From Ignavibacteriota bacterium (GTDB lineage Bacteria > Bacteroidota > Ignavibacteria > Tepidaquicellales > Tepidaquicellaceae), in NCBI GenBank assembly GCA_003135995.1, contig PNBM01000041.1, positions 1-7,775 on the forward strand: a stretch of DNA of 7,775 bases. The letters are read 5' to 3'. Shown here piece after piece: positions 6,490-7,775 of this stretch. A program made the position numbers and the translations under genes. Below the pieces are notes generated by a model, which saw only the letters and a list, made by a program, of their open reading frames with translations, searched no databases and was not told where the DNA came from. The stretch's first letter is position 1. Every line of letters starts with the position of its first letter.

Positions 6490-6537
6490 CGGCAAGTGTA
6501 AATTTATTCCTCCTTATTTGCACTTGCCGTTTTTTTT
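6490..6537 (+). terminator. Strong terminator-like hairpin with C-rich loop
   Basis: CGGCAAGTGTAAAT (6490-6503) pairs with ATTTGCACTTGCCG (6516-6529), 14 bp with one G-U pair, and is followed directly by eight Ts (6530-6537). This is a textbook intrinsic terminator on the plus strand. The 12-base loop TTATTCCTCCTT carries CCTCC, and a second CCTCC lies 5' of the stem at 6481-6485. It sits 430 bases after the aminotransferase stop, so it ends either a long 3' tail or a separate short RNA. Confidence 0.75.
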
Positions 6538-6643
6538 ACCTGTTAACTGCTATATATCCTTTCAATTCCGGAAAATCATCTCATTATATTTTCATTTGAT
6601 TTTTACTGCTGTTTTGTTAAATTCGATAACAAATCCGGAGGAT

Positions 6644-7027
6644 ATGAAAAAATACAAATATACAAACGACCCCGAGGAATATTATCAAAACGGGCTTCGG
6701 AAATACGAGTACAAAGATTTTTCAGGAGCCGTTTCCGACTTTTCGCTTGCGATAAAGTACAATGATAATTTTCCCGAAGCATATTTTCTCCGCGGACTTG
6801 TTTACGGTAAAGAGATGCACAAATACAGAAAAGCAATTAAAGATTTTACGAAAGCCATTAAATTAAAATCCGATTATGCCGATGCTTATTTTAACCGGGG
6901 CGTTACTCACAGAATTCTTGATGATATTAAAAGAGCCTGTTCGGACTGGAAGAAAGCCGAAGAGCTGGGTTTTGAATCTGCGGCAGATTTAAATAAAAGA
7001 TATTGCTTAAAATATATGAAAAATTAA
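6644..7027 (+). CDS. Small tetratricopeptide-repeat (TPR) protein
   Basis: This 127-residue soluble protein is made almost entirely of three TPR units, at about residues 11-44, 44-78 (PEAYFLRGLVYGKEMHKYRK...) and 79-113 (ADAYFNRGVTHRILDDIKRA...), ending in ACSDWKKAEELG and a short helix with KRYC. This C-terminal style is common in Bacteroidota small TPR proteins. TPR proteins bind partners; none can be named. The frame is open for 42 more codons upstream, but that extension would start inside the 6490-6537 terminator hairpin and its residues have no TPR match, so the ATG at 6644 is preferred. GGAGG precedes it by only two bases, closer than normal, so it may be coincidental. There is no signal peptide with this start. 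Its stop overlaps the end of the convergent thpR. Confidence 0.85.
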   Translation: MKKYKYTNDPEEYYQNGLRKYEYKDFSGAVSDFSLAIKYNDNFPEAYFLRGLVYGKEMHKYRKAIKDFTKAIKLKSDYADAYFNRGVTHRILDDIKRACSDWKKAEELGFESAADLNKRYCLKYMKN

Positions 7028-7590
7028 TGCAAATCAAATCTCTTTAGCGTTTTATAAGTTGAGCCCGTACTGTCAATTTTACTTTCCATAAAATAAAATT
7101 CATTTACATTAAATTCCAAAACCGGAATGTTCAGTTGTTCTAAATTTTTTAATTTTATATTCCTGTCTCGCTTTACTCTTCCTAATGTTATGTGGGGATG
7201 AAATTTTTTGTCCGGTTCAAAACCGCATTTTCCTAATGCAGAATAGATTTCTTCATAAAGCCTGTATATCTGCCTGTCTTCATTTTCAAGATCTATTATC
7301 AATACACGCGGATTTTTTAAATTCGGAAATGCATTTATTGATTTGTTTTTAAAATTTATCACTTTGTAAATCTTGTCTTCGTTGATTAAACTCAATTCGT
7401 TTTTAATAATATCCACCTGCTTATCTATCACATCACCAAGGAAAAAAAGCGTAATGTGAAATTTATCGCTATCTTCCCATCTGATAGAATATTTTGTATC
7501 GTCATCAAAATGAAATTTAATCTCATTTTGAATTTCAAATATTTTACGCTTTGTCTCTTCGCTCAGGTTTATAGAAATAAAAGTACGCAT
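7024..7590 (-). CDS. thpR: RNA 2',3'-cyclic phosphodiesterase (2H / LigT family)
   Basis: This is a 188-residue cytosolic enzyme of the 2H phosphoesterase superfamily. ThpR enzymes open 2',3'-cyclic phosphates on RNA ends and can join tRNA halves in reverse. The two catalytic HxT motifs are present: H45-I-T47 in FHITLFFLG, and H133-I-T135 in FHPHITLGR. The N-terminus MRTFISINLSEE is typical, and the length is slightly above that of E. coli ThpR. It lacks a Shine-Dalgarno site. It is convergent with the TPR gene and overlaps it by 4 bases (TTAA), so there is no room between them for a terminator. Its upstream neighbour (divergent) looks like mazG, another housekeeping nucleotide enzyme. The natural substrate in this organism is unknown. 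Confidence 0.92.
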   Translation of the reverse strand: MRTFISINLSEETKRKIFEIQNEIKFHFDDDTKYSIRWEDSDKFHITLFFLGDVIDKQVDIIKNELSLINEDKIYKVINFKNKSINAFPNLKNPRVLIIDLENEDRQIYRLYEEIYSALGKCGFEPDKKFHPHITLGRVKRDRNIKLKNLEQLNIPVLEFNVNEFYFMESKIDSTGSTYKTLKRFDLH

Positions 7591-7705
7591 TATTTTAAAA
7601 TTATTACATTTAATTTGTGATTGAAATACTTATTACAATTTATTAATATATTTTAATATTGAAAATGCAGGTAATTTATCCTGCTGAAATTTAAAACACT
7701 GTTTA

Positions 7706-7775
7706 ATGCAAAAAAACTCAACTTTAGAAAACAGGTTTATTGAATTTGTCGAAATAGTCAGAAAATTGCGTAAGG
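7706..7775 (+). CDS. mazG: Probable MazG nucleoside triphosphate pyrophosphohydrolase (5' end only)
   Basis: An ATG at 7706 opens a frame that runs off the window after 23 codons. The segment FIEFVEIVRKLRK (residues 11-23) closely matches the N-terminus of MazG, where the family continues with the diagnostic CPWD just beyond the edge. MazG hydrolyses NTPs to NMP and pyrophosphate. The call rests on a short stretch, and the diagnostic motif is not in view. There is no Shine-Dalgarno site. A short inverted repeat GCAGG/CCTGC (7667-7671, 7680-7684) lies in the 115-base divergent gap shared with thpR and may be regulatory. Confidence 0.6.
   Translation, partial: MQKNSTLENRFIEFVEIVRKLRK

Larger units (their letters stand above)
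6061..6643. other. Long non-coding region rich in palindromic repeats
   Basis: These 583 bases have no convincing gene. They contain three hairpin repeats at 6154-6272, a palindrome framed by direct repeats at 6302-6373, and a strong terminator hairpin at 6490-6537. The only open frames are short, such as a 30-codon frame at 6089-6181 that runs through a hairpin repeat and is likely fortuitous. CGTGGAAA at 6116-6123 is complementary to TTTCCACG at 6151-6158 and could be a decayed repeat arm. Confidence 0.7.

Noticed and set aside
6440..6490. Minus-strand mini-frames after an AAGGAGG-like sequence (MKKL and MKTKITI)
   Set aside because: They are only 4 and 7 codons long with no structural gene downstream in that direction. 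The purine run is simply the complement of the CCTCC motifs.
6518..6643. Longer TPR protein with a hydrophobic N-terminal segment that might act as a membrane anchor
   Set aside because: The ATG falls inside the stem of a strong terminator hairpin, and the extra residues show no codon or family support.

Overview
The window is AT-rich, densely coded bacterial DNA carrying nine protein genes, the last one cut by the window edge, and one long non-coding stretch of about 580 bases. Three things fit the Bacteroidota/Ignavibacteria (FCB) part of the bacterial tree. Most starts lack a Shine-Dalgarno sequence and are preceded by A/T-rich leaders. One promoter candidate matches the Bacteroidota -7 box TAnnTTTG exactly. 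The alanine aminotransferase is of the type shared with eukaryotes, and the small TPR protein is of a style common in these bacteria. This placement is an inference; there is no rRNA or other marker gene to fix it.

Left part (1-3340), all on the minus strand. In transcription order it holds a small flavin/NAD(P)H reductase of the ferredoxin-NADP reductase fold, a class I SAM methyltransferase starting 4 bases after it, a 67-residue DUF2892 membrane protein, and tryptophanase (tnaA). The reductase and methyltransferase are almost certainly one transcription unit. tnaA sits behind a 161-base gap with a perfect 10-bp inverted repeat close to its start, so it probably has its own control.

Middle part (3341-6060), plus strand. 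A TrmB-family transcription regulator is divergent from the reductase operon and ends in a clear hairpin terminator. It is followed by a eukaryotic-type alanine aminotransferase with its own promoter candidate. Tryptophanase releases pyruvate and ammonia from tryptophan, and alanine aminotransferase interconverts pyruvate/glutamate with alanine/2-oxoglutarate. The two enzymes could therefore be linked through pyruvate, and the TrmB regulator between them is a plausible but unproven controller.

Right part (6061-7775). The non-coding stretch 6061-6643 holds three evenly spaced hairpin repeats (two of them compensatory variants of the same 20-mer), a 12-bp palindrome framed by 14-bp direct repeats, and a strong terminator-like hairpin with a CCTCC loop. 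After it come a three-repeat TPR protein, a convergent RNA 2',3'-cyclic phosphodiesterase (thpR) whose end overlaps it by 4 bases, and the first 23 codons of what looks like mazG.

The protein genes are all recognisable families. No defence system, CRISPR array, insertion sequence or prophage is visible. The most interesting unexplained structure is the repeat and hairpin cluster at 6154-6537, followed by the inverted repeat upstream of tnaA.
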